From assembly GCA_027030825.1 (NCBI GenBank), contig JALVEM010000128.1, positions 1 to 13,341 on the forward strand: DNA of 13,341 bases, given 5' to 3'. Positions within the stretch are counted from its first letter, which is position 1, and every line of letters starts with the position of its first letter. The position numbers and the translations under genes are program-made. The notes beneath the pieces were generated by a model, which had not been told where the DNA came from, searched no databases, and saw only the letters and a list, made by a program, of their open reading frames with translations. The DNA comes from Thiohalobacter sp. Lineage in GTDB: Bacteria; Pseudomonadota; Gammaproteobacteria; Thiohalobacterales; Thiohalobacteraceae. Below are positions 1 to 6,147 of this stretch, piece after piece.

Positions 1-111
1 GTCATCGAGGCCCTGGCCACTGTGTTCCCCGTGCACGCGGGGATGAACCGCTCTGTCGAGGTAGATGCAATCGCCGTTCGGCGTGTTCCCCGTGCACGCG
101 GGGATGAAGTG
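1..111 (+). CRISPR. Type I-E-like CRISPR array, leader-distal end (cut by window edge)
   Basis: Two copies of a 29-nt repeat lie at 22-50 and 83-111. Both begin GTGTTCCCCGTGCACGCGGG, the short inverted-repeat form typical of type I-E systems. They flank one complete 32-nt spacer at 51-82, so the period is 61 bp as expected for I-E. Positions 1-21 are the end of another spacer cut by the window edge. The second repeat differs only in its last bases (GAAGTG against GAACCG in the first), and no repeat follows it. A decayed last repeat marks the leader-distal end, so the leader and any cas genes should lie to the left, outside the window, with transcription left to right. No cas gene is visible here. 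Subtype is inferred from the repeat only. Confidence 0.93.
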
Positions 112-250
112 CGCTATCGCCTACCAACAACATTGCCGACGGCATGCGCCCGCGCTCGCCATCCAGCATAATTCCGACGCAGAGCCATTCGGCATTTTCG
201 ACACAGTCTGGATGGGAGGCATGCAAGACATTGAATCAGAAAGGAAAAGC

Positions 251-326
251 TGGTGGGCCGTGTAGGACTCGAACCTACGACCAGCCGGTTAAAAGCCGGA
301 TGCTCTACCAACTGAGCTAACGGCCC
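251..326 (-). tRNA. tRNA-Lys (anticodon UUU)
   Basis: Read on the minus strand, the 76 nt fold into a complete cloverleaf. The acceptor stem is GGGCCGU paired with ACGGCCC, with discriminator A and an encoded CCA end at 253-251. The D arm is AGCUCAGUUGGUAGAGC, the anticodon loop is CUUUUAA (anticodon UUU, lysine), and the T arm contains GGUUCGAGUCC. A T-rich trailer follows the CCA end directly. In Pseudomonas, as I recall, a tRNA-Lys gene also sits just downstream of queC and serves as a genomic-island insertion site. Here a transporter gene and repeats separate it from queC, and a CRISPR array ends 139 bp beyond its 3' end. No second copy of the tRNA 3' end, as an integrated island would leave, is visible. 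Confidence 0.98.
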
Positions 327-338
327 GAAGGGGCGCCT

Positions 339-367
339 ATCATACCGTCCCTGCCCAAATGCGCCAA
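339..367 (-). promoter_or_regulatory. Promoter of tRNA-Lys
   Basis: On the minus strand there is a -35 box TTGGCG (367-362), a 17-nt spacer and a -10 box TATGAT (344-339), 12 nt before the mature tRNA 5' end. The bases after the -10 box are GC-rich (AGGCGCCCC), as in growth-rate and stringently controlled stable-RNA promoters. Those properties are inferred from sequence only. Confidence 0.7.
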
Positions 368-382
368 GACTGGCAGCCAGTC
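368..382. promoter_or_regulatory. 15-bp perfect palindrome abutting the tRNA-Lys -35 box
   Basis: The sequence GACTGGC-A-GCCAGTC is a perfect 7-bp inverted repeat around one central base. It directly adjoins the upstream edge of the -35 box, where an UP element or activator site would lie. It could be an operator or simply a remnant of neighbouring repeat DNA. No T-run follows on either strand, so a terminator is unlikely. Confidence 0.3.
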
Positions 383-400
383 CGGGATCATTTGCTATCG

Positions 401-438
401 GTCATCCGGACGGTGCGCAGCATCGATCCAGGATCCAG
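401..438 (+). repeat. Degenerate left half of the paired-hairpin repeat
   Basis: This stretch starts GTCATCCGGA and ends GATCCAGGATCCAG, so it resembles the left half of the complete elements that follow at 446 and 571. The hairpin arms have diverged. It looks like a decayed half-copy standing 45 bp ahead of the next complete copy. Confidence 0.5.
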
Positions 439-445
439 TCCTTTG

Positions 446-561
446 GTCATTCCGGAAAGCGCGCAGCGCTTGTCCGGAATCCAGGGGAGACTTCAAGCCA
501 CGGTGGTATAGACCGGCGTGGTTTCTGGATTCCGGGTCTCGCTTCGCTCGCCCGGAATGAC
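446..561 (+). repeat. Paired-hairpin repeat element, copy A (116 bp)
   Basis: The element is bounded by a perfect 10-bp terminal inverted repeat, GTCATTCCGG (446-455) and CCGGAATGAC (552-561). A second perfect inverted repeat lies inside, CCGGAATCCAG (474-484) and CTGGATTCCGG (525-535). Each half can fold into its own hairpin, and the whole unit is an imperfect long palindrome. It encodes nothing. The form suggests a REP- or MITE-like element moved in trans, but I cannot name the family or the enzyme. Confidence 0.85.
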
Positions 562-570
562 TTCCTCTTG

Positions 571-686
571 GTCATCCCGGAAGACCGCGAAGCGGTCTAT
601 CCGGGATCCAGGAAAAGCGTCGGCCCGGCGGCATGGATCGGCGTGGTTTCTGGATTCCGGGTCTCGCTTCGCTCGCCCGGAATGAC
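571..686 (+). repeat. Paired-hairpin repeat element, copy B (116 bp)
   Basis: This is a second complete copy, the same length and orientation as copy A and 9 bp after it. The left hairpin is CCCGGA/TCCGGG enclosing AGACCGC-GAA-GCGGTCT. The right hairpin has ATTCCGGG and CCCGGAAT arms. The last 34 bp (653-686) are almost identical to the end of copy A, while the left hairpin differs by paired changes that keep the stem. Such compensating change suggests that structure, not sequence, is maintained. Confidence 0.85.
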
Positions 687-714
687 GGAACAGAAAAACT
701 GCCCGACCGAAATG

Positions 715-759
715 AAAAAACCCGCCCGGCTCAGAGCGCCTCGAGACGGCGCATGCCGG
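715..759 (-). terminator. Possible rho-independent terminator of the YeeE/YedE gene
   Basis: On the minus strand an outer stem CCGGC (759-755) and GCCGG (730-726) can enclose an inner stem GCGCC/GGCGC. The sequence GCGGG and then six Ts (720-715) follow. The hairpin spans the stop codon of the transporter gene. The stem is interrupted and the T-run begins 5 nt after it, so this is a moderate candidate. Confidence 0.4.
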
Positions 760-1957
760 AAGGCAACAGCCTGAGGTCCACGAGAGCAGTGAGCAGGGCG
801 TCGAGGAAGCCGGCGTCTTCGTAGAGCATCCTGTAATACTCCACCTTCATGGTGAGCGCGCTGCCCAGCACGATGCCGCCGAAGGCCAGGAAGGAGCCGA
901 GGGCGAGCGTGGATATGCCGGTGATGCCCTGGCCGAAGGTGCAGCCCATGCCCAGCACGCCGCCGATGCCCATCAGGATGCCGCCGATGGCATGCCGGAG
1001 GAAGTCGCGGAAATTCACGAACCACTCGATGCGGAAATTGCGCGAGATCACGGCATAGAGGAAGGAGCCGACCATGACGCCGGCACCGGCCATCATGCCG
1101 AAGCTGATCAGCCAGGTGGCGAAGGAACTCTCGATCCAGTGCACCAGGTCACCCGTGGGCGAGACGAAGGTGTAGGACTGGGCGGCCACGTGCAGCGGCG
1201 GCTGGTCCATGAACTCGGCCTCTTCCATCCAGGCCTGTCCCATGGGGCCGGCGGTCACGTACCAGGCCCCCACGATGGCCAGGCCCACGACGGCGCCGCC
1301 GAGGATGTTGTCGAACCGGCTGCGGAAATCGGACGAACGGAACACCCAGACGAGCAGCAGCAGCGTCAGCACACCGGCGATGGCGTAGCGCAGCCTGACC
1401 GGATCCTCGACCGGAATTACGGCCGCGGCCAGATGACCCAGCCCCTGGCTGGGGATGCCGTGGACGGAGAGATCGATGAAGAGCGGCTGCATCCAGGACA
1501 GGAAGACGGTGCTCATGAAATTGGTGTACATCATGAGATAGGCGAACAGCGCCATCATGACGAGCACCACCACCGACTTGAGATTGCCGGCGCCGATGCG
1601 CAGGAAGGTCTTGTTGCCGCAGCCGCTGCCGAGCGTCATGCCGATACCGAACAGGAAGCCGCCCAGAATGTAGCGCGGCCAGGCGAACATGGCGGTGCGG
1701 TAGGGCGGGAAGGAGTCGCTGCCGCTGACGGCCAGGTTCGGACTCACGACGCCCGTCCACTGCAGGGCGAGGACACCGGCGATGGCGACCGCCATGGCGA
1801 ACACCCAGGCCCGGAACCGCCCCGTGTCGCCCATGTTGACCAGGTCGGATACCGCACCCATGGTGCAGAAGTTGGTCTTGTTCGCGACGGCGCCCATGAC
1901 GGCGGCGATCGCAAAGCCCCAGAGCAGAACCTGCACGGTGATGGGTAGGGATTCCAT
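731..1957 (-). CDS. YeeE/YedE-family membrane transporter, probably for thiosulfate or a related sulfur compound
   Basis: This 408-aa protein is almost entirely hydrophobic helices and has the two-half architecture of full-length YeeE/YedE proteins. Three family motifs each carry a cysteine: NKTNFCTMG (C31), GMTLGSGCGNKT (C113) and GMGCTFGQGITG (C339). In characterised thiosulfate importers of this family (TsuA), conserved cysteines along the path relay thiosulfate, so the inferred role is sulfur-compound uptake across the inner membrane. The exact substrate cannot be read from sequence. The start is ATG with a strong AGGAG ribosome site 6 nt ahead. It lies 108 bp after queC, so it could be read through from that operon or use a weak promoter of its own. 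No TusA-like partner follows: the gene ends at a possible terminator and repeats. Nothing suggests truncation. Confidence 0.9.
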   Translation of the reverse strand: MESLPITVQVLLWGFAIAAVMGAVANKTNFCTMGAVSDLVNMGDTGRFRAWVFAMAVAIAGVLALQWTGVVSPNLAVSGSDSFPPYRTAMFAWPRYILGGFLFGIGMTLGSGCGNKTFLRIGAGNLKSVVVLVMMALFAYLMMYTNFMSTVFLSWMQPLFIDLSVHGIPSQGLGHLAAAVIPVEDPVRLRYAIAGVLTLLLLVWVFRSSDFRSRFDNILGGAVVGLAIVGAWYVTAGPMGQAWMEEAEFMDQPPLHVAAQSYTFVSPTGDLVHWIESSFATWLISFGMMAGAGVMVGSFLYAVISRNFRIEWFVNFRDFLRHAIGGILMGIGGVLGMGCTFGQGITGISTLALGSFLAFGGIVLGSALTMKVEYYRMLYEDAGFLDALLTALVDLRLLPSGMRRLEAL

Positions 1958-1986
1958 CGCTTTCTCCTCGGTCTGATGCCAGTGGC

Positions 1987-2013
1987 AGCGGCCATGCCGC
2001 TCGCTCGATTGTA
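1987..2013 (-). promoter_or_regulatory. Possible -10 box and leader hairpin ahead of the YeeE/YedE gene
   Basis: On the minus strand a TACAAT hexamer (2013-2008) lies about 50 nt before the ATG. A 6-bp inverted repeat AGCGGC-ATG-GCCGCT (2001-1987) follows it. I see no good -35 box at 16-18 nt, so the promoter call is weak. Confidence 0.2.
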
Positions 2014-2065
2014 TGGGTACCGCCCCGGTCGTCCCTGCGACCGGCGCACCTCCATGGTTTCGACC

Positions 2066-2749
2066 CTACCGGTAACGGGTGGGATCGGGCACGCCGGCAC
2101 GGCGAAACCCTTCGGCCCGCAGCCGGCAGCTGTCGCAGCGGCCACAGGCCCGCCCTTCCGCATCGGCCTGATAGCAGGACACGGTCAAACCATAGTCCAC
2201 GCCCAGCCGGGTGCCAAGGCGGATGATCTCTTCCTTGCGCAGATCGATCAGGGGCGCCCGGATCCGGAATCCTTCGCCTTCCACGCCTTCCCGGGTGGCC
2301 AGGTTAGCCAGACGCTCGAAGGCCTCGATATATTCCGGACGGCAGTCCGGATACCCCGAATAATCCACGGCATTGACGCCCACGAAGATGTCGTGGGCGC
2401 CGAGCACCTCCGCCCAGCCGAGCGCCAGCGACAGGAACAGGGTGTTGCGGGCAGGGACATAGGTGACGGGGATGCCTTCGGTGGGGGCCTCGGGCACGTC
2501 GATGGCCGTGTCGGTCAGCGCGGAACCGCCAATGGCGGTGAGATCGATGGGCACGACCAGGTGTTCCGACACCCCGAGGTGGGCGGCCACCCGGCGGGCG
2601 GCGGCCAGCTCGGCGGCGTGCCGCTGGCCGTAGTCGATGCTGAGCGCATGGCAGTCGAAGCCCTCGTCGCGGGCCACGGCCAGCGCCGTGGCCGAATCCA
2701 GCCCGCCGGAGAGCAGCACCACGGCCTTTTTTGGTCGCGATGTGTTCAT
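2066..2749 (-). CDS. queC: 7-cyano-7-deazaguanine synthase QueC
   Basis: QueC converts 7-carboxy-7-deazaguanine to 7-cyano-7-deazaguanine (preQ0), using ATP and ammonia, in the cytoplasmic route to queuosine. The 227-aa protein has the N-terminal PP-loop SGGLDS (residues 14-19), which binds ATP. Near the C terminus four cysteines form a zinc site: C192, C202, C205 and C208. The motif YVPARNTLF and the segment GVNAVDYSGYPDCRPEY are typical of the family. The length matches E. coli QueC (about 231 aa). The ATG overlaps the queE stop as ATGA, so the two are very likely translationally coupled. QueC acts directly on the QueE product. QueD and GTP cyclohydrolase, needed earlier in the pathway, are not in the window. 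Confidence 0.97.
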   Translation of the reverse strand: MNTSRPKKAVVLLSGGLDSATALAVARDEGFDCHALSIDYGQRHAAELAAARRVAAHLGVSEHLVVPIDLTAIGGSALTDTAIDVPEAPTEGIPVTYVPARNTLFLSLALGWAEVLGAHDIFVGVNAVDYSGYPDCRPEYIEAFERLANLATREGVEGEGFRIRAPLIDLRKEEIIRLGTRLGVDYGLTVSCYQADAEGRACGRCDSCRLRAEGFRRAGVPDPTRYR

Positions 2750-3411
2750 CTGCCCGGCACGTCCCCCCAAAGCAGCTTGTGCAGCTGGATCTGCAGCCGG
2801 GCGTCGAGGCCGTCGGCCAGCATCCACTCGGCCAGCTCCCGTGGCTCCAGCTCGCCCCAGGCCGGCGACATCAGCACCTGGCAGATCTCGGGAATCTCGT
2901 ATTCCTCCATGCGCTCGCGCGCCCATTCGTAGTCGGCCCGGTCGCAGATCACGAACTTGATCTGGTCATCCGGCCCCATGTGCTCGAGGTTGCAGTAGCG
3001 GTTGCGTTCGACCTCCCCCGAACCCGGCGTCTTGAGGTCCACCACCTTGACCACACGGGGATCGACGCCGGCCAGCGGCAGGGCGCCGCCGGTCTCCAGC
3101 GACACCCGGTAACCGGCATCGCACAGGGCCGAGAGCAGGGGCAGACAGGCCTTCTGCGCCAGCGGCTCGCCGCCGGTGACGGTCACGTGCCGCACCGGAT
3201 GACGGCGCACCTCGTCGAGGATCTCCGGGATCGACATCCGGCGACCACCCTCGAAGGCGTAGGTGGTGTCGCAGTAGCGACAGCGCAACGGGCAGCCGGT
3301 GAGCCGCACGAACACCGTCGGCCAGCCCACGCTGTCCGCCTCGCCCTGCAGGGAGCGGAAGATTTCGGTGACACGCAGGCTGGCGTCCGATGGTATCGGT
3401 CGTGCGTTCAA
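2746..3411 (-). CDS. queE: 7-carboxy-7-deazaguanine synthase QueE (radical SAM)
   Basis: QueE is a radical-SAM enzyme that contracts the ring of 6-carboxytetrahydropterin to give 7-carboxy-7-deazaguanine. The cluster motif is CX3CX2C, GCPLRCRYCDT with C40, C44 and C47. The N-terminal IFRSLQGEA and the TVTGGEPL motif are family signatures. I choose a TTG start at 3411-3409. It has GAGG 4 nt ahead, overlaps the cpoB stop as TTGA, and gives 221 aa, close to the 223 aa of E. coli QueE. The reading frame continues another 36 codons upstream, but that part lies inside cpoB and does not resemble QueE. There is no ATG or GTG near the conserved N terminus. The rare start could keep the amount of this iron-sulfur enzyme low, but that is speculation. 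Confidence 0.95.
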   Translation of the reverse strand: MNARPIPSDASLRVTEIFRSLQGEADSVGWPTVFVRLTGCPLRCRYCDTTYAFEGGRRMSIPEILDEVRRHPVRHVTVTGGEPLAQKACLPLLSALCDAGYRVSLETGGALPLAGVDPRVVKVVDLKTPGSGEVERNRYCNLEHMGPDDQIKFVICDRADYEWARERMEEYEIPEICQVLMSPAWGELEPRELAEWMLADGLDARLQIQLHKLLWGDVPGR

Positions 3412-4184
3412 TGTCCCTCGCGCTTCATGCGCGCCAGTCGTTTCTCGGCCAGGCGCGCCGCCGTGGTCCCGGGAAACCGCCTGATCACGTCCTCGAGCGT
3501 CCTGCGGGCCTGATCCCACTGCTTCTTCTCGTATTCCACGAAACCGATCTTGAGCAGGGCATCGGGCACCTTGGGACTGTCGGGATACTCCTTGACCACC
3601 TTCTCGAACTCGGCCAGCGCCCGGTCGTAGTCACGGCTGACATACCAGGTTTCCCCCAGCCAGTACTGGGCGTTGTCGGAATAGGGGTTCTTCGGATACT
3701 TCGCCAGGAAATCCGAGAAGGCCCTGGCGGCCTCCGCATAGCGGCCCTCGTGCAGGATCGCCAGCGCCCGCTCGTAGTCCTGCCGCACCGCAGCCGTATC
3801 CGTCTCCGTCGTGGCCGGTGTTGTCGGTGTCTGACCGGGGCCTGCCTCCGGCGGCGTCGAGCCGCTGCCGGAGGGCGCCGGCGTCAGGGTGCGGGCCGCC
3901 TCCAGCGTCTGCAGGCGGCGATCGATGTCCAGGTACAGCTCGTGCTGGCGCTTGCGCAGCTGCTCGATGGCATGACCCTGCAGCTCCACGTCGCCGCGCA
4001 GCTGCTGTATCTCGCGCTGCAGCGCCTGCAGGGTAGTCATCATGTCGATGAGCGCCTGCGAATCGAGCCGCTGCTCGAGCCTCGAGACGCGCGCCTCCAG
4101 ATCCCTGGCATCCCGGGCCTGTACGCCCGAGGCGGACATCACCAGCGCCAGCAGCAGCCAGCTCCCGATTTTCGTTCCGTTCAT
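3408..4184 (-). CDS. cpoB: CpoB (YbgF), Tol-Pal-associated periplasmic TPR protein
   Basis: CpoB links Tol-Pal outer-membrane constriction to septal peptidoglycan synthesis by acting on PBP1B and binding TolA. The 258-aa protein starts with a signal peptide (residues 1 to about 23, cleavage probably after VQA). A trimerising coiled coil follows (about 27-95, with heptads such as LEARVSRLEQRLD), then a Pro/Thr/Gly-rich linker (about 98-130). The C-terminal TPR domain starts near residue 134, with repeats containing YERALAILHEGRYAEAARAF, YWLGETWYVSRDYDRALAEF and the FPGT segment. This is the standard family plan. The ATG overlaps the pal stop as ATGA. The neighbours pal, tolB and tolA confirm the assignment. 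Confidence 0.95.
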   Translation of the reverse strand: MNGTKIGSWLLLALVMSASGVQARDARDLEARVSRLEQRLDSQALIDMMTTLQALQREIQQLRGDVELQGHAIEQLRKRQHELYLDIDRRLQTLEAARTLTPAPSGSGSTPPEAGPGQTPTTPATTETDTAAVRQDYERALAILHEGRYAEAARAFSDFLAKYPKNPYSDNAQYWLGETWYVSRDYDRALAEFEKVVKEYPDSPKVPDALLKIGFVEYEKKQWDQARRTLEDVIRRFPGTTAARLAEKRLARMKREGH

Positions 4185-4768
4185 CGTGTCTCCGGCATCA
4201 CGTAGACGATCTCGACCCGGCGGTTCTTCGCCCAGGCGGCCTCGTTGTGCCCGGGATCGGCCGGCTTCTCCTCACCATAGCTCACGGTCTCGATCTGTTC
4301 GGGCGAGGCGCCCATGAACTCGAGCAGGCGGGCCACGGCCCTGGCGCGCCGTTCACCCAGGGCAATGTTGTATTCCCGCGAGCCGCGCTCGTCGGTATGT
4401 CCCTCGAGGATCACCTTGACCTGGGGATTGGCCGACAGATAGCTGGCGTGTGCGGCCAGGATCTCCCGATCGGCATCCTTCACTTCGGCGCTGTCGAAAT
4501 CGAAATAGATCGTCCGGTGCGAGATGGGGCTCTCGGGATTGTCGATCGACATCCCCTGAAACAGCGGTGCGCCGCTCGCCCCCGAGGTCACGGCACCGGC
4601 CTCCGCTGCCTCGCCGCCGGGCGCCAGACCCGGTTCACTTGGCACGTGTTCGATCACCTCCGCCTCGCCACCGCCGGAGGTGCCGGGCGTAACACCCATG
4701 CCGGAACAACCGGCGAGCAGCACCGCCGCCAGCGCCATCCATGCCAGTCCCATCCATCTGCCGATCAT
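4181..4768 (-). CDS. pal: Peptidoglycan-associated lipoprotein Pal
   Basis: Pal is the outer-membrane lipoprotein that binds peptidoglycan and is remobilised to the septum by TolQRA and TolB. The 195-aa precursor has a lipobox LLAGC, with lipidated C21 followed by Ser, so outer-membrane sorting is expected. A flexible Gly/Ala/Glu-rich linker spans about residues 22-75. The OmpA-like domain follows, starting around YFDFDSAEV and containing LEGHTDERGSREYNIALGE, whose Asp and Arg bind meso-diaminopimelate. The linker is somewhat longer than in E. coli Pal (173 aa). The start is ATG with AGGAG 9 nt ahead. A gap of 55 bp separates it from tolB, one of the larger gaps in the cluster, but no promoter stands out there. 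Confidence 0.97.
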   Translation of the reverse strand: MIGRWMGLAWMALAAVLLAGCSGMGVTPGTSGGGEAEVIEHVPSEPGLAPGGEAAEAGAVTSGASGAPLFQGMSIDNPESPISHRTIYFDFDSAEVKDADREILAAHASYLSANPQVKVILEGHTDERGSREYNIALGERRARAVARLLEFMGASPEQIETVSYGEEKPADPGHNEAAWAKNRRVEIVYVMPETR

Positions 4769-4823
4769 CTGCTTCCACTCCTGTTTTCCGGTTGCGAATC
4801 CATCATCTGCCCTGCCGACACGA

Positions 4824-6128
4824 TCAGCGCCGTTCGAACGGCGACCAGGCCGGCTCCCGCACCTCGCCGGCCTGGAACCGCAATCGCTGGCTCACCCGGC
4901 CATCGACGGACACAGCGGCCAGCACGCCACGACCATTGTACTCCGTGGCATAGAGCACCATGCTGCCGTTGGGCGCAAAACTCGGCGACTCGTCCAGCCT
5001 GCCGTCGCTCAGAAGCTGCATCTGACCGCTCTCCCGGTCGAGCAGGGCGATCCGGTAGCGGCCCTGCGCGTCACGATGCACGAAGGCGATGCGTTTGCCG
5101 TCGGGCGAGACATCCGGACTGGCATTGTAGCCGCCCTCGAAGGTCAGGCGCCGGGCACGGTCCCCGGAAAGCGGGATTCGATAGATCTGAGGCCCGCCGC
5201 CCCGGTCCGAGGTGAAGAGGATGCCGTTGCCGTCGGGCTCCCAGACCGGCTCGGTATCGATGGCCGGATGGTGCGTGAGCCGGCGGCGCTGCCCATTGCG
5301 CAGATCCAGGATATAGATCTCGGGATTGCCGTCCCGGGACAGGGTCAGCGCCAGCCGGGTGCCGTCCGGCGACCAGGCCGGGGCGCCATTGATGCCGCGG
5401 TCGCGGGAGACTTCCACCCGCTTGCCGGTCGCCACCTCCTGCACGTAGATCGCCGAGTGCTTCCCCTCGAAGGACACATAGGCCAGTCGCCGGCCGTCCG
5501 GCGACCAGGCCGGGGACATCAGGGGCTCCGGGGAACTGACGATGGTCTTCTGGCCATAGCCGTCGGCATCGGCCACCTGCAGACGGTAGCGCCGCGCCTT
5601 GCCGGTGCCCGTGACCGTGACATAGGCGATGCGGGTCTGGAAGGCGCCGCGCTCGCCGGTCAGCGTCTCGTAGACCACGTCGCTGACGTAGTGGGCCGCC
5701 TGCCGCAGGTTGCCCGGACGCACCGTGAGGCTGTAGCCGGCCAGCTGGGTGCCGCGGATGGTGTCGAAGAGCTGGAATTCCAGCCGGATGCGCCCGTCGC
5801 CGAGCGGCACCAGGCGGCCGACGAGCAGGCTGCCGACGCCCATCAGGCGCCAGTCGCGGAAGTTGACCTCGCTGCCGCGGGTCGGGCGGGAGATCAGGTC
5901 CTGCTCGGGCAGGGGCGCGAAGCGCCCGCTGCGGGCCAGATCGGCGGAGACCACGGCGGCCACGTCGACCGGCGGCGGCGCCTTGCCCTGCCAGCCGAAC
6001 GGCACGATGGCGATCGGCGTGGCGCCCTCCACGCCCGAGGTGATCTCGATGGTCAGGCCGGCACCGGCCCGCACCGGCAGCAGCAGGCACAGTACCCAGG
6101 CCCACAGCAGATTACGCAATGTCTTCAT
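4824..6128 (-). CDS. tolB: TolB, periplasmic beta-propeller protein of Tol-Pal
   Basis: TolB shuttles between Pal and TolA in the periplasm and releases Pal from peptidoglycan. From the ATG at 6128 the product is 434 aa (E. coli 430). The signal peptide MKTLRNLLWAWVLCLLL ends near AGA, with cleavage probably after residue 23. An alpha/beta domain follows (about 25-165, containing IAIVPFGW). Then come six propeller blades marked by SPAWSPDGRRLAYV, APAWSPDGTRLALT, EPVWEPDGNGILFT, SPDVSPDGKRIAFV, SPSFAPNGSMVLYA and the closing EPAWSPF. An ATG five codons upstream (6143) is also open but has no ribosome site, whereas the chosen start has GGAG 9 nt ahead. The gap to tolA is 19 bp. Confidence 0.97.
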   Translation of the reverse strand: MKTLRNLLWAWVLCLLLPVRAGAGLTIEITSGVEGATPIAIVPFGWQGKAPPPVDVAAVVSADLARSGRFAPLPEQDLISRPTRGSEVNFRDWRLMGVGSLLVGRLVPLGDGRIRLEFQLFDTIRGTQLAGYSLTVRPGNLRQAAHYVSDVVYETLTGERGAFQTRIAYVTVTGTGKARRYRLQVADADGYGQKTIVSSPEPLMSPAWSPDGRRLAYVSFEGKHSAIYVQEVATGKRVEVSRDRGINGAPAWSPDGTRLALTLSRDGNPEIYILDLRNGQRRRLTHHPAIDTEPVWEPDGNGILFTSDRGGGPQIYRIPLSGDRARRLTFEGGYNASPDVSPDGKRIAFVHRDAQGRYRIALLDRESGQMQLLSDGRLDESPSFAPNGSMVLYATEYNGRGVLAAVSVDGRVSQRLRFQAGEVREPAWSPFERR

Positions 6129-6147
6129 GTTGCGCGGCTCCATGCAT

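Noticed and set aside
2..226. A 74-codon minus-strand frame near the left edge
   Set aside because: It runs through the CRISPR repeats, which give the familiar spurious SPRARGT peptides.
112..250. An att duplicate of the tRNA 3' end or a small gene between CRISPR and tRNA
   Set aside because: I saw no second copy of the tRNA 3' sequence and no credible short frame with a ribosome site. Only a T-rich tRNA trailer is visible next to the tRNA.
992..1948. A 318-codon plus-strand frame opposite the transporter gene
   Set aside because: It is rich in His, Asp and Gly with no domain, and wholly antisense to a clear YeeE/YedE gene.
2747..3420. A preQ1 riboswitch ahead of queE or queC
   Set aside because: Both genes overlap their upstream neighbour by 4 bp, so there is no leader to hold one.
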